64,000 bases of DNA from Roseovarius atlanticus (GTDB lineage: Bacteria; Pseudomonadota; Alphaproteobacteria; Rhodobacterales; Rhodobacteraceae): NCBI RefSeq assembly GCF_001441615.1, contig NZ_LAXJ01000008.1:186001-250000 (forward strand), written 5' to 3'. The notes beneath the pieces were generated by a model. That model saw only the letters and a program-made list of their open reading frames with translations, was not told the DNA's origin and searched no databases. Below are positions 1 through 8,721 of this stretch, piece after piece; the first letter of the stretch is position 1, and each line of letters opens with the position of its first letter. Both the position numbers and the translations under genes were made by a program.

Positions 1-189
1 CGCGGTCGCGGTCTCGTTGCCGGCGCTGTCGTCGTCGAGGGTGAATTCCTGGATCCCCGTCTCGTTGTCGGTGATGGTGGCGCGCCCGGCGGTGGTGCCG
101 GGGCCGTTCCAGGTGAACGTGCTGCCCGTGCCGGTGGGTATGTTGCCCGCCGGGTTGTAATTGTAGAAATTGACCGTGTAGGTGGCCAT
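1..189 (-). CDS. N-terminal part of an unclassified protein (partial)
   Basis: An open frame on the minus strand starts at ATG 189-187 and runs out of the window, giving 63 residues that begin MATYTVNFYNYN. An AGG-containing ribosome site lies about six bases upstream of the ATG. The peptide is rich in Thr, Asn, Gly and Asp and has no signal peptide. It includes an acidic stretch (LDDDSAG) near its end. Such starts are typical of large Hint-domain or calcium-binding secreted proteins of marine Rhodobacterales, but no diagnostic domain is inside the window, so the family is only a guess. Confidence 0.65.
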   Translation of the reverse strand, partial: MATYTVNFYNYNPAGNIPTGTGSTFTWNGPGTTAGRATITDNETGIQEFTLDDDSAGNETATA

Positions 190-369
190 GGTTTTCCTGC
201 CTTCTGTCTGTCGGTCCACGGTCTTTTGCCGAGTGACACGGCGCCTTGATGGTCTGCTCTGGCGCTGGTTGTTTCCGAAATGGATACAGAGCGTCCGTGG
301 CCGGAAAACGGGAGGTTTCAGGCAAATTTTAGGTGAATTGGGGCTTTTTGCGGGCGTGCCGTTTGGGGT

Positions 370-726
370 TCAGAGACCCAGCTCGGCCCGTTTTTTTCTG
401 GTCAGACCGGCCACGACCGTGTCGTAGGAGGCCTTGATGTGATCGCGCAGGCTGTCGTCGGAAAGGCCCGGATCGGCGTGTACTTGCAGCCACTTCATCC
501 CGCGCGACGCAAGATAGGGGGCGGGGCGGATGCCGGGCTGATCCGACAGCACGTCAAAGGCGATGTCGGACGCCTTGAACGTGTAGGCGTCGTGTCCGTC
601 GTTCCAGCCGGCGATGGCAAAGACCTTGCCGCCGACCTTCCACACGTCGGCATTGCCCCATTGCACCACGTGGGTCGTGGCGGGGAGCGAGGCGCAGAAG
701 GTCATGAACGCGTCGCGGGGCAGCAT
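370..726 (-). CDS. MmcQ/YjbR family protein
   Basis: This 118-residue protein matches the small MmcQ/YjbR fold, sometimes called a DNA-binding CyaY-like fold. It has the conserved core pattern of the family: an N-terminal helix, a strand with VWKVGGKVFAI, a FKASD segment, and a C-terminal KWLQV strand followed by a helix. The length is normal for the family. Its ATG lies two bases beyond the stop codon of the upstream dehydrogenase on the same strand, so the two are probably co-transcribed. The biochemical role of the family is not established; the link to DNA damage comes from the mmcQ name and was not tested here. Confidence 0.85.
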   Translation of the reverse strand: MLPRDAFMTFCASLPATTHVVQWGNADVWKVGGKVFAIAGWNDGHDAYTFKASDIAFDVLSDQPGIRPAPYLASRGMKWLQVHADPGLSDDSLRDHIKASYDTVVAGLTRKKRAELGL

Positions 727-728
727 TC

Positions 729-1484
729 TCAGACCTGGCCGCCGGCGATCTCGATCGTTTGGCCGTTGACGCTGTCAGATCCCGGACCGCAGAGCCATGT
801 GACGGCGGCGGCGACCTCGTCTGGGGCGATCAGGCGCTTGTGGCGGTTGGCGTCGACCATCATCGAACGAGCGGTGTCGGCATCGACCCCGGCACGCGCG
901 GAGATCGCATCGACGTTGCGGGTGATGATGTCGGTATCCACGTAACCGGGGCAGACCGCGTTGAAGGTGAAGGGGCTGCCCATGTAATCCTCGGAAAGCG
1001 CGCGGATGAGGCCGATCAGCCCGTGCTTGGAGGCGGAATAGGCGGCGGCGCCCTTGAGGCCCCTGAGCCCCGCGATGGAGGAGATGGCCACCACGCGACC
1101 CCAGTCGGTGGTTTTCATCGAGGCCATCGCGCTGCGGATGGTCCAGAACGCACCGTCGAGGTTGGTGGCCATGGTGCGGTGCCAGAAATCGGTGTCGGTC
1201 TTCGACAGGCTGCGGCCCTCGGCGATGCCGGCATTGGGCACGCAGATCTGGATGGGACCGCGTGCGGCAACAGAGGCGGCGATGCCTTCGACCACGCTGG
1301 CCTCGTCCCGCACGTCCATCGTCTGCGGGTGCAGGCCGTGGGCGCTGGCGGCCTTTTCCAGAATTTCGGCGCGCCGGCCGGTGATGGTGACCTCGGCGCC
1401 GGCGTCTTGCAGAGCGCGGGCGATGGCGAGGCCGATGCCGGTGCCGCCGCCGGTGACCAGTGCGTGTTTTCCTGTCAGTGTCAT
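729..1484 (-). CDS. SDR-family oxidoreductase (3-hydroxybutyrate dehydrogenase-like)
   Basis: A short-chain dehydrogenase of 251 residues. The Rossmann motif TGGGTGIG is near residue 13, NAG near residue 86 and the catalytic YSASK near residue 150. A C-terminal GG segment after SVNGQTIEIAG is typical of 3-oxoacyl-ACP reductase and 3-hydroxybutyrate dehydrogenase relatives. The substrate cannot be assigned by eye. The open frame extends far upstream, but that part covers a palindromic repeat and is not family-like. Starts at 1484 (MTLTG) or 1490 (MRMTLTG) are both possible and neither has a strong ribosome site. It is followed after two bases by the MmcQ-like gene. Confidence 0.85.
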   Translation of the reverse strand: MTLTGKHALVTGGGTGIGLAIARALQDAGAEVTITGRRAEILEKAASAHGLHPQTMDVRDEASVVEGIAASVAARGPIQICVPNAGIAEGRSLSKTDTDFWHRTMATNLDGAFWTIRSAMASMKTTDWGRVVAISSIAGLRGLKGAAAYSASKHGLIGLIRALSEDYMGSPFTFNAVCPGYVDTDIITRNVDAISARAGVDADTARSMMVDANRHKRLIAPDEVAAAVTWLCGPGSDSVNGQTIEIAGGQV

Positions 1485-1526
1485 GCGCATGACTGTGCCG
1501 CAGGGCGGACGGCTTGCCAAGGGCGC

Positions 1527-1594
1527 GATTTCTGCGGCAGAAATCGGGATGGAAAATGCGTATTTTCCAACCCAAAATTTGCGCAAATTTTGGG
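1527..1594. repeat. Triple-palindrome intergenic repeat, copy 1
   Basis: Three adjacent inverted repeats lie between the divergent dehydrogenase and methyltransferase-like genes. The first has arms GATTTCTG/CAGAAATC, the second GGAAAAT/ATTTTCC. The third is a perfect 24-base palindrome at 1571-1594 with half-site CCCAAAATTTGC. The same three palindromes in the same order recur at 17359-17425, so this is a dispersed element and not chance structure. Confidence 0.85.
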
Positions 1595-1615
1595 CCCGCC
1601 CCGAAGGAGACCGGC

Positions 1616-2068
1616 GTGTTGAAATGGATCGATATACCGCCCGTGTGGCTGGCCGGGGCGGCGGCGCTGGCCTGGGTGCAGGCGGCGCGGTACCCGGCGG
1701 GGCTGAGCTTTGGCGGGGCATGGGCGGATTTCGCGGGCGGTCTGCTGGTGGGGGCGGGGCTGGTGCTTATGGCCTTGGCGCTGATGGAGCTCAGGCGCCA
1801 CCGGACCACGCCGATTCCGCATCTGGAGGCAGAGCGTCTGGTGACCTCGGGCATCTACAAGCGCAGCCGCAACCCGATCTACCTTGGCGACGCGCTGATC
1901 CTGACGGGCCTGATCCTGCGCTGGGACGCGGTGCTGAGCCTGCCGCTGGTGCCGGTTTTCGTCTGGGTGATCGAGCGGCGGTTCATCCTGCCCGAGGAAG
2001 ACCGACTGCGACGAAAGTTTCGAATGAATTTCGCGCAATACTGTCATAAGACCCGACGTTGGGTTTGA
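1616..2068 (+). CDS. Isoprenylcysteine carboxyl methyltransferase-like membrane protein
   Basis: A 150-residue integral membrane protein with about four hydrophobic segments. It has the C-terminal signature of the ICMT/PEMT methyltransferase family: a TSGIYKRSRNPIYLG motif followed by a helix, then ERRFILPEE and a charged tail. The family transfers methyl groups from S-adenosylmethionine at the membrane; the bacterial substrate is usually unknown. A GTG start at 1616 is chosen because GGAGA sits five bases upstream; upstream codons in the frame fall inside a palindromic repeat. It is transcribed toward pntA, with a 133-base gap. Confidence 0.8.
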   Translation: MLKWIDIPPVWLAGAAALAWVQAARYPAGLSFGGAWADFAGGLLVGAGLVLMALALMELRRHRTTPIPHLEAERLVTSGIYKRSRNPIYLGDALILTGLILRWDAVLSLPLVPVFVWVIERRFILPEEDRLRRKFRMNFAQYCHKTRRWV

Positions 2069-2201
2069 CACCCTGCGACAATCGCTACATTCCAAGTGGA
2101 ACAATTTTGTGTGATAAGCCGTGCCCGACCTTTAGGGTGCAAAAAGCGACAGGGCCGATGGGCCGCCACAAGTGACCGTCAGAAAACGGGGGGAGTGAAA
2201 G

Positions 2202-3776
2202 TTGAAGATCGGAACACCAAAAGAGGTGATGGAAGGCGAAGCGCGGGTGGCGATGACGCCGGACTCGGCGCTGCAACTTCAGAAGCTGGGCCATGAGTGC
2301 GCCATCGAGACAGGCGCGGGAGAGCGCGCGGGTTTCACCGATGCGGATTACAAGGAGGCCGGTGTCGAGATCATCAAGTCGCCCGCGGCCTTGTGGAAAG
2401 CCTGTGACATCATCGCCAAGGTGCGCGTGCCCACCGACACCGAGGTCAAGCGCCTGACCAAGGGCCAGACCCTTATTTCCTTCTTCAACCCGGGCGGCAA
2501 CGAAGAGCAGATGAAGATCGCCGCCGAGAAGGGCGCGACCGTCATCGCGATGGAAGCCGTGCCGCGGATCAGCCGCGCGCAGAAGATGGATGCGCTGTCG
2601 TCCATGGCCAATATCGCGGGCTATCGCGCGGTGATCGAGGCGGGCAACAATTTCGGCCGCTTCTTCACCGGGCAGGTGACCGCGGCGGGCAAGGTGCCGC
2701 CGGCCAAGGTTCTGGTGGTCGGCGCCGGCGTGGCGGGGCTTGCCGCGATCGGCACCTCGACCAGCCTGGGTGCGATCACCTATGCGTTCGACGTGCGGCC
2801 CGAAGTGGCCGAGCAGATCGAATCGATGGGCGCCGAGTTCGTGTTCCTGGATTTCGAGGAAGAGCAGCAGGACGGCTCGTCGACCGGCGGTTATGCGGCG
2901 CCGTCTTCGCCTGAGTTCCAGGAAAAGCAGCTGGAAAAATTCCGCGAGATGGCGCCGGACATGGATATCGTCATCACCACCGCCTTGATCCCCAACCGGC
3001 CCGCGCCGGTCCTGTGGACCAAGGACATGGTCGAGATGATGAAGAACGGCTCGGTCATCGTGGACCTGGCCGCCGAGCGCGGCGGCAACTGCGAGTTGAC
3101 CCAGAAGGATGAAAAGATCGTCACCGACAACGGCGTGACGATCGTGGGCTATACCGACTTCCCCAGCCGGATGGCGACGCAGGCCTCGACGCTTTATGCC
3201 ACCAACATCCGTCACATGATGACCGACCTGACGCCCGAGAAGGACGGCAAGGTCGATCACAACATGGAAGACGACGTGATCCGGGGCGCGACGGTGACCC
3301 ACAAGGGCGAGATCACCTACCCGCCGCCACCGCCAAAGGTATCGGCCATCGCGGCCGCGCCCAAGAAGGAAAAGCCCAAGGAACTGACGCCGGAAGAGAA
3401 GAAGGCGCAGGAAAAGGCGGCCTTCAAGAAGCAGACGATGAACCAGGTGGGCCTGCTGGGCATCGGCGCGTTCCTGGTGCTGCTGGTCGGCACCGTGGCG
3501 CCGGCGAGCTTCATGCAGCATTTCATCGTCTTCGTGCTGTCGGTCTTTATCGGATTCCAGGTGATCTGGGGCGTGGCGCACAGCCTGCACACGCCGCTGA
3601 TGGCGGTGACGAACGCGATTTCGTCGATCATCATCCTGGGGGCTTTGACGCAGATCGGCTCGACCTCCTACCTCATCACGCTGCTGGCCGGGATCGGCAT
3701 CTTCATGGCGGCGATCAACATTTTCGGCGGCTTCCTGGTGACACGGCGCATGCTCGCCATGTTCCAGAAATCGTAA
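2202..3776 (+). CDS. pntA: NAD(P) transhydrogenase subunit alpha
   Basis: This 524-residue subunit carries the soluble NAD(H)-binding domain I and, at its C-terminal end, the membrane helices of domain II. It couples hydride transfer between NADH and NADP+ to proton movement across the inner membrane. The start is KIGTPKEV, and the GxGxxG nucleotide site GAGVAG is at residues 174-179. A Pro- and Lys-rich linker near residue 370-410 precedes about four transmembrane helices. Domain I and the helices are fused, unlike the three-gene version of Rhodospirillum. The start is TTG after a GGGGAG ribosome site. pntB follows 14 bases later, forming an operon. Confidence 0.95.
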   Translation: MKIGTPKEVMEGEARVAMTPDSALQLQKLGHECAIETGAGERAGFTDADYKEAGVEIIKSPAALWKACDIIAKVRVPTDTEVKRLTKGQTLISFFNPGGNEEQMKIAAEKGATVIAMEAVPRISRAQKMDALSSMANIAGYRAVIEAGNNFGRFFTGQVTAAGKVPPAKVLVVGAGVAGLAAIGTSTSLGAITYAFDVRPEVAEQIESMGAEFVFLDFEEEQQDGSSTGGYAAPSSPEFQEKQLEKFREMAPDMDIVITTALIPNRPAPVLWTKDMVEMMKNGSVIVDLAAERGGNCELTQKDEKIVTDNGVTIVGYTDFPSRMATQASTLYATNIRHMMTDLTPEKDGKVDHNMEDDVIRGATVTHKGEITYPPPPPKVSAIAAAPKKEKPKELTPEEKKAQEKAAFKKQTMNQVGLLGIGAFLVLLVGTVAPASFMQHFIVFVLSVFIGFQVIWGVAHSLHTPLMAVTNAISSIIILGALTQIGSTSYLITLLAGIGIFMAAINIFGGFLVTRRMLAMFQKS

Positions 3777-3790
3777 GGGGGTAAGAGACA

Positions 3791-5275
3791 ATGGATTTCG
3801 GATTTACCATTGCGGCCTATGCGGTCGCGGCAGTTCTCTTCATCCTCAGCCTGGGCGGTCTGTCGGGGCAGGAAAGCGCGAAACGTGCGGTGTGGTACGG
3901 CATCGTCGGCATGGGTATCGCCGTTCTGGCGACGCTGATCGGCCCCGGTGCGGGGCTGTGGCTGGTGTCGCTGATCATGATCGCGGGTGGTGCTGTGGTG
4001 GGCTATCAACTGGCCACCAAGGTGCAGATGACGCAGATGCCCGAGCTGGTGGCGATCATGCACAGCCTCGTCGGTCTTGCCGCGGTCTTCGTCGGGTTCA
4101 ACGCCGATATCGAGCTGGGGCGCATCGCGGCCGAGTTCGCCGAGGCCGGTTTCCCCTATCCGCGGCCCGAGGAGGTGACGGCGGAAGGCGCGGCCTTTGC
4201 CAAGCAGTTCAGCGGGTTCGCGGGCATCCTCGCGAAGAAGACGGTGGTGGAAGTGTCGATCCTGAAGGTCGAGCTGGTGCTGGGCATCTGGATCGGTGCG
4301 GTAACCTTCACCGGGTCGGTGATTGCCTATGGCAAGCTGGCGGGCAAGGTCGATTCAGCCGCCAAGAAGCTGCCGGGCGGGCATATTCTGAACGCCGCGG
4401 CGGCGGCGCTGTCGCTGGTGCTGGCGATCATGTACCTGAGCGGGTCGGGCAGCTGGACGCTGGTCGTTCTGACGCTGCTGGCGCTCTTCATCGGGTATCA
4501 CCTGATCATGGGGATCGGCGGCGCGGACATGCCCGTGGTGGTCTCGATGCTGAACAGCTATTCCGGCTGGGCGGCGGCGGCCATCGGCTTCAGCCTTGGC
4601 AATGACCTCCTGATCGTGGTGGGCGCGCTGGTGGGCTCCTCGGGTGCGATCCTGAGCTACATCATGTGCAAGGCGATGAACCGATCCTTCGTCAGCGTGA
4701 TCCTGGGCGGCTTCGGCGGCTCCAGCGGTCCGGCGGCGGAGGTCGAGGGCGAACAGGTGCCGATCGACGCCGACGGCGTGGCCAATGCGCTGAACGAAGC
4801 CGACAGCGTGATCATCGTGCCGGGCTACGGCATGGCGGTGGCGCAGGCGCAGCAGGCGGTCAGCGAGTTGACCAACAAGCTGCGCGCGCAGGGCAAGGAA
4901 GTGCGGTTCGCCATTCACCCGGTTGCAGGCCGGCTGCCGGGGCACATGAACGTGCTCCTGGCCGAGGCCAAGGTGCCGTATGACATCGTGCTGGAGATGG
5001 AGGAGATCAACGACGATTTCCCCGATACCGACGTGGTGATCGTGATCGGCTCGAACGACATCGTGAACCCGGCCGCGCAGGACGATCCCAACAGCCCCAT
5101 TGCCGGAATGCCGGTGCTGGAGGTCTGGAAGGCCAAGAACGTGTTCGTCTCGAAGCGTGGGCAGGGCACGGGCTATTCGGGCATCGAGAACCCGCTGTTC
5201 TTCAAGGACAACACGCGGATGTTCTATGGCGACGCCAAGGACAGCGTGACGGCGCTGTTGTCGAAGATCGGGTAA
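3791..5275 (+). CDS. pntB: NAD(P) transhydrogenase subunit beta
   Basis: This 494-residue subunit has about nine hydrophobic helices (domain II) followed by the NADP(H)-binding domain III. Domain III contains the characteristic [12 protein letters not shown] segment and the [18 protein letters not shown] block. Together with PntA it forms the proton-translocating transhydrogenase, the main supplier of NADPH for reductive biosynthesis in many alphaproteobacteria. A ribosome site (AAGGGGGTAAG) precedes the ATG. A strong intrinsic terminator lies about 25 bases after the stop, ending the pntAB operon. Confidence 0.96.
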   Translation: MDFGFTIAAYAVAAVLFILSLGGLSGQESAKRAVWYGIVGMGIAVLATLIGPGAGLWLVSLIMIAGGAVVGYQLATKVQMTQMPELVAIMHSLVGLAAVFVGFNADIELGRIAAEFAEAGFPYPRPEEVTAEGAAFAKQFSGFAGILAKKTVVEVSILKVELVLGIWIGAVTFTGSVIAYGKLAGKVDSAAKKLPGGHILNAAAAALSLVLAIMYLSGSGSWTLVVLTLLALFIGYHLIMGIGGADMPVVVSMLNSYSGWAAAAIGFSLGNDLLIVVGALVGSSGAILSYIMCKAMNRSFVSVILGGFGGSSGPAAEVEGEQVPIDADGVANALNEADSVIIVPGYGMAVAQAQQAVSELTNKLRAQGKEVRFAIHPVAGRLPGHMNVLLAEAKVPYDIVLEMEEINDDFPDTDVVIVIGSNDIVNPAAQDDPNSPIAGMPVLEVWKAKNVFVSKRGQGTGYSGIENPLFFKDNTRMFYGDAKDSVTALLSKIG

Positions 5276-5300
5276 GTTTCGGTCTTATGGAATTGGAAAG

Positions 5301-5326
5301 GGCCCGCCCGGGTGGCGGGCCTTTTT
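5301..5326 (+). terminator. Intrinsic terminator of pntAB
   Basis: An eight-base-pair GC stem (GGCCCGCC/GGCGGGCC) with a five-base loop is followed immediately by five T residues. It lies just after the pntB stop codon. Confidence 0.9.
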
Positions 5327-5345
5327 CGTTGGGGGCGAGGTAGAG

Positions 5346-5366
5346 GTCCCGGATCAGGTCCGGGAC
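5346..5366. repeat. CCCGGA-type inverted repeat, copy 1
   Basis: The inverted repeat GTCCCGGA/TCCGGGAC belongs to a short family seen also at 8562, 24132 and 51661 in this window. Similar elements with a TTGATC-like centre are common between genes in alphaproteobacteria. Confidence 0.7.
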
Positions 5367-5369
5367 GGG

Positions 5370-5398
5370 TTGCCAATTGTATATACGTTTAATATATT
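5370..5398 (+). promoter_or_regulatory. Promoter candidate for the 39-residue Lys-rich protein
   Basis: TTGCCA at 5370-5375 and TATATT at 5393-5398 are separated by 17 bases, close to a sigma-70 consensus. The stretch is strikingly AT-rich against a GC-rich background. A leader of about 55 bases would separate it from the ATG at 5461. Confidence 0.5.
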
Positions 5399-5460
5399 TT
5401 GCATATGCGCAGATCGGGAGCATTCCGGCGAGCGCCGAACATACAGGAAAGGAAATTTCG

Positions 5461-5580
5461 ATGGCCAAGAAAGCCAAGATCAAATCGCTGAAGCAGGAAG
5501 TGGCGAGCCGCAAGAAGAAGGTCGCCAAGCAGGAGGCCAAGCTGAAGAAGGCCAAGAAGGCGCTGAAGAAAGCCGCCTGA
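5461..5580 (+). CDS. Lys-rich small protein
   Basis: A 39-residue protein, about 45 percent Lys or Arg, beginning MAKKAKIKSLK. The ATG is preceded by AGGAAAGGAAA and the gene is flanked by its own promoter-like site and its own terminator, which supports it as a real unit. The sequence has an alternating Lys/Ala pattern that could form an amphipathic helix or a nucleic-acid-binding tail, reminiscent of histone H1-like tails. No defined function is known to me. The frame extends upstream to 5377, but that part is the AT-rich promoter and leader. Confidence 0.75.
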   Translation: MAKKAKIKSLKQEVASRKKKVAKQEAKLKKAKKALKKAA

Positions 5581-5605
5581 GCGCCCGTCGGGCAGGCGTG
5601 GACAG

Positions 5606-5636
5606 GGGCGTCGGGCTTGGGTCCGGCGCCCTTTTT
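5606..5636 (+). terminator. Intrinsic terminator after the Lys-rich gene
   Basis: A nine-pair stem (GGGCGTCGG with CCGGCGCCC, one G-U pair) and an eight-base loop are followed by five T residues, 26 bases after the stop codon. Confidence 0.85.
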
Positions 5637-5650
5637 CGTGTGGCGGGCGC

Positions 5651-5671
5651 GTGGGTTTTCACCCACCCTAC
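5651..5671. repeat. GTGGGT-type inverted repeat, copy 1
   Basis: The pattern GTGGGT-TTTC-ACCCAC followed by CCTAC recurs at several intergenic sites in this window (7118, 8526, 14406, 48893, 51709). It forms a short hairpin and has the look of a dispersed intergenic element. Confidence 0.7.
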
Positions 5672-5829
5672 CAAGCGGTGGATGGAGAACGTGCGTTCAG
5701 GGCCGAAACCGGCTAAATTTGCGCCGGTATACAGTTGCATTCCGCTAAGTTATTGAAAGTGCGCTTCAATCTATTTTCATCGTCGGGCCTTGTCGCTAGG
5801 GTGCTGAGAAACGCCAGGACGCGAGAGCC

Positions 5830-7110
5830 ATGCCGCCCATTGAAGATCATCCGCTGCGATTCGAGCTGTCCAACGAGCTGCACGCGCGGCCCTTTCCCAA
5901 TCTGAGCGCACCGGCGACGGGCGTGTTCCTGGCGATCAAGCGGGTCGAAGGGGCGGCGGGCCGGGACCGGGGCGACGACCTGGCGCATCTGACGGCCCTG
6001 TTGGACCGCTATGGCGCGGCGCACCCCAAGCCGGGTGCTTCGCACTATTCGGGTGACATCGGCAAGCACCACCTGAAATGGGAGCAGCATACCGAGTTCG
6101 TCACCTACACCGCGTTTCGCGACGGGGTCAGCGACCGGCCGTTCGATCCGGCGGAGTTCGAGGTGTTTCCCGCAGATTGGCTGAGTTCGGCGCCGGGGCA
6201 CAGGATGACCTCGGCCGTCGTGCGGATCGAGACGCGCAAGGACGAGGAAACCGTGCGCCAGAACATCCACGACTGGTTCGTGGCCGACAGCGTGGCCGTG
6301 GCGCGGGTGCTGGATGACAGTGCGATCATCGCGGGCGATTTCCGCATCGACCCGGCGGGGCATCTGCGGTTCATGGTCAATGCGTCGGCCGAGATCGGCA
6401 CGCGGCGCATGGGGCGCGTGGTGCAGCGCCTGTTCGAGATCGAGACCTACAAGACCATGTCGATGCTGGGCTTTGCCCGGGTGGGCGAGATGCGGCCCGA
6501 CATGGGCGCGCTGGAAGAGCGGTTGACGCATCTGATCAGCAACATGCCGGGCGGGTCGGTGGCCGCGGAGGATACGCTGGACGACCTGCTGGAGATTTCG
6601 GCCAAGTTGGAGGGGATGGTGGCGCGGTCGTCCTATCGCTTTGGCGCGACGTCGGCCTATGAGCAGATCGTGAAGCAGCGTATCGAGGTGTTGCGCGAGG
6701 AGCGGTTCAACGGGCGGCAGACCTTTGGCGAGTTCATGATGCGCCGCTATGATCCGGCGATGCGCACGGTGCGGTCCACGAAGGACCGGCTGGACGCGAT
6801 GTCGGACCGGGCGATGCGGGCGGGGGAACTGCTGCGGACGCGGGTCGACGTGGAGCGCAGCGCGCAGAACCAGGACCTGCTGGAGAGCATGAACAAGCGC
6901 GCCGATATGCAGCTGCGGCTGCAACGCACGGTCGAGGGGCTGTCGGTGGTGGCGATCAGCTACTACGCGGTATCGTTGGCGGGATACCTGCTGTACCCGC
7001 TGACCGAGCCGACGGGGATGTCGAAAGAGATGCTGACGGCGATCGTGGCGCTGCCGGTGGTGGCGGCGGTGTGGTGGATGATCAAGCGGGTGCGCGACAA
7101 GTTGGATTAG
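5830..7110 (+). CDS. DUF3422 family membrane-anchored protein
   Basis: A 426-residue protein whose N-terminal part starts with DHPLRFELSNELHARPF, the hallmark of the DUF3422 family. The middle is soluble and helical, including a region like a coiled coil around residues 250-370. Two hydrophobic helices near the C-terminus (about 370-390 and 398-415) anchor it in the membrane, with a short charged tail. The family is widespread in proteobacteria but has no assigned function. The gene stands alone on the plus strand between palindromic repeats. Confidence 0.85.
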   Translation: MPPIEDHPLRFELSNELHARPFPNLSAPATGVFLAIKRVEGAAGRDRGDDLAHLTALLDRYGAAHPKPGASHYSGDIGKHHLKWEQHTEFVTYTAFRDGVSDRPFDPAEFEVFPADWLSSAPGHRMTSAVVRIETRKDEETVRQNIHDWFVADSVAVARVLDDSAIIAGDFRIDPAGHLRFMVNASAEIGTRRMGRVVQRLFEIETYKTMSMLGFARVGEMRPDMGALEERLTHLISNMPGGSVAAEDTLDDLLEISAKLEGMVARSSYRFGATSAYEQIVKQRIEVLREERFNGRQTFGEFMMRRYDPAMRTVRSTKDRLDAMSDRAMRAGELLRTRVDVERSAQNQDLLESMNKRADMQLRLQRTVEGLSVVAISYYAVSLAGYLLYPLTEPTGMSKEMLTAIVALPVVAAVWWMIKRVRDKLD

Positions 7111-7117
7111 GGCGCGC

Positions 7118-7158
7118 GTGGGTTTTCACCCACCACAGGTGGGATTCACCCACCCTAC
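7118..7158. repeat. GTGGGT-type inverted repeat, copy 2 (double)
   Basis: GTGGGTTTTCACCCAC is followed after a short spacer by a second partial unit, GGTGGGATTCACCCACC, and CTACGG. It lies in the 156-base gap between the DUF3422 gene and the MFS gene. Confidence 0.7.
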
Positions 7159-7266
7159 GGTGTCGCGCCCGGACATAGGAGCGGCGTCGGTGGGACGACG
7201 GCGGTGGGGGGACACTGGCAGGAGTGACGGCAGGGCATAGGGGCCGGCGAATCGAAAGGACGCACG

Positions 7267-8526
7267 ATGTTTCAGGCTTTTGCGGGGATCTGGGCGCTGC
7301 TGATCGGGATCGTGCTGATCATGCTGGGCAACGGGATGCATTTCACGCTGATCGGGTTGCGCGGCGATATCGAGGGGTTTTCCTCGGGCGAGCTGGCGGT
7401 GGTGACCTCGGGGTATTTCGTGGGTTTCCTGCTGGGCGCGCGCTATGCGCCGCGGCTGATCCGGCGGGTGGGCCATGTGCGGGTCTTCGCCGCCCTTGGC
7501 AGCTTCATGTCGGCGGGCCTGATCGCGTTTCCGCTGCTGGCCGAGCCGTGGGCGTGGACCTGCCTGCGCATCCTGATCGGGTTTGCCATGTCGGGCATCT
7601 ACGTGACCGCGGAAAGCTGGCTGAACAACGCGGCCACGAACGAGACGCGGGGCAAGGTGCTGTCGGCCTACATGATCGCGCAGACGCTGGGGATAATCGG
7701 GGCGCAGGGGCTGTTGAACCTGGGCGAGACGGCGGGGGCGTCGCTGTTCATCGGGGCGTCGATCCTGGTGTCGGTGTCGTTCGCGCCGATCCTTCTGTCC
7801 GTCACTCCGGTGCCGGCGGCGGAGGTGATCCGCGCGATGCCGCTGCGCGAGCTGTTCACGGGCTCGCCGCTGGGCACGGTGGGGATCTTCCTGCTGGGCA
7901 GTCTTTATGCCACGCAATCGGGGATGGGCGCGGTTTATGGCGCGCAGATCGGGATGGGCAAGGGCGAGATCGCGCTGTTCATCGCGATGCTGTTCGGCGG
8001 CGCGCTGGTGCTGCAATACCCTATCGGGTGGCTGTCGGACCGGATCGACCGGCGCAAGGTGATCTTCGGCGCGGCGGCGCTGGGGGCCGCGTTCTGTGTG
8101 CTGGGGTGGGCCATGGGTGGGTCGTTCTGGCCGCTGATGGCGGCGGCGTTCCTGACGGGGGGCGTGACGACGCCGCTCTATTCGCTGCTCTTGGCCTATA
8201 CCAACGATTTCCTGCCGGTAGAGGACATGGCGGCGGCCTCGGGCGGGCTGGTGCTGACGTTCGGGATCGGGGCGATCCTGGGGCCGCTGGCGGCGGGCTG
8301 GGTGATGGACGCGGCGGGGCCGTCGGCGTTCTGGCTGGTGCTGGCGGCGGCGTTCGCGGCGATTGCAGCCTATGCTGCCTACCGGATGACGAAGCGGGCG
8401 GCGACGCCGGTGGCGGAGACCGAGAGTTACCTGGGCGTGTTGCCGGCCTCTTCGGCCTTCGTGGTCGAGGCGGCGGGCGCGTGGTCGGCCGAGCAGGGCG
8501 AGGACGGGGACGAGGGGGGTGCCTAG
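7267..8526 (+). CDS. MFS transporter (YcaD-like)
   Basis: A 419-residue carrier with twelve predicted membrane helices and an internal loop carrying the GWLSDRIDRRKV signature of the major facilitator superfamily. The N-terminus and the helix 4-5 region resemble the YcaD subgroup, whose substrate is unknown. GAAAGGA precedes the ATG at a good distance. The C-terminal tail after helix twelve is acidic and low complexity. No regulator or enzyme is linked closely enough to suggest a substrate. Confidence 0.85.
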   Translation: MFQAFAGIWALLIGIVLIMLGNGMHFTLIGLRGDIEGFSSGELAVVTSGYFVGFLLGARYAPRLIRRVGHVRVFAALGSFMSAGLIAFPLLAEPWAWTCLRILIGFAMSGIYVTAESWLNNAATNETRGKVLSAYMIAQTLGIIGAQGLLNLGETAGASLFIGASILVSVSFAPILLSVTPVPAAEVIRAMPLRELFTGSPLGTVGIFLLGSLYATQSGMGAVYGAQIGMGKGEIALFIAMLFGGALVLQYPIGWLSDRIDRRKVIFGAAALGAAFCVLGWAMGGSFWPLMAAAFLTGGVTTPLYSLLLAYTNDFLPVEDMAAASGGLVLTFGIGAILGPLAAGWVMDAAGPSAFWLVLAAAFAAIAAYAAYRMTKRAATPVAETESYLGVLPASSAFVVEAAGAWSAEQGEDGDEGGA

Positions 8527-8549
8527 GCGGGGTGAAACCCCGCCCTACG
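8526..8549. repeat. GTGGGT-type inverted repeat, copy 3
   Basis: GGCGGGGT/ACCCCGCC forms an eight-pair hairpin that starts on the last base of the MFS stop codon and is followed by CTACG, the tail shared by this repeat family. Confidence 0.65.
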
Positions 8550-8561
8550 TGGGCGTTCGAG

Positions 8562-8582
8562 GTCCGGGATCATGTTCGGGAC
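8562..8582. repeat. CCCGGA-type inverted repeat, copy 2 (imperfect)
   Basis: GTCCGGGATCATGTTCGGGAC resembles the repeats at 5346, 24132 and 51661, with mismatches in the arms. Confidence 0.5.
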
Positions 8583-8721
8583 GTCGGGCGCGTGACGACG
8601 CGATCCGAAATTTGGGCTTTACAGGTCGCGGGCAACCGACTTAGGTCGAAGAATTAGTATTCGTACCCGTTTTTCATTGCAGTACCTGTAAATTCAGCCT
8701 TTGCATTCGGGTGACATCGAA

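Noticed and set aside
2085-3791. A 568-residue frame opposite pntA
   Set aside because: It is antisense to a strongly recognised gene, with His/Arg-rich composition typical of a codon-shadow frame.
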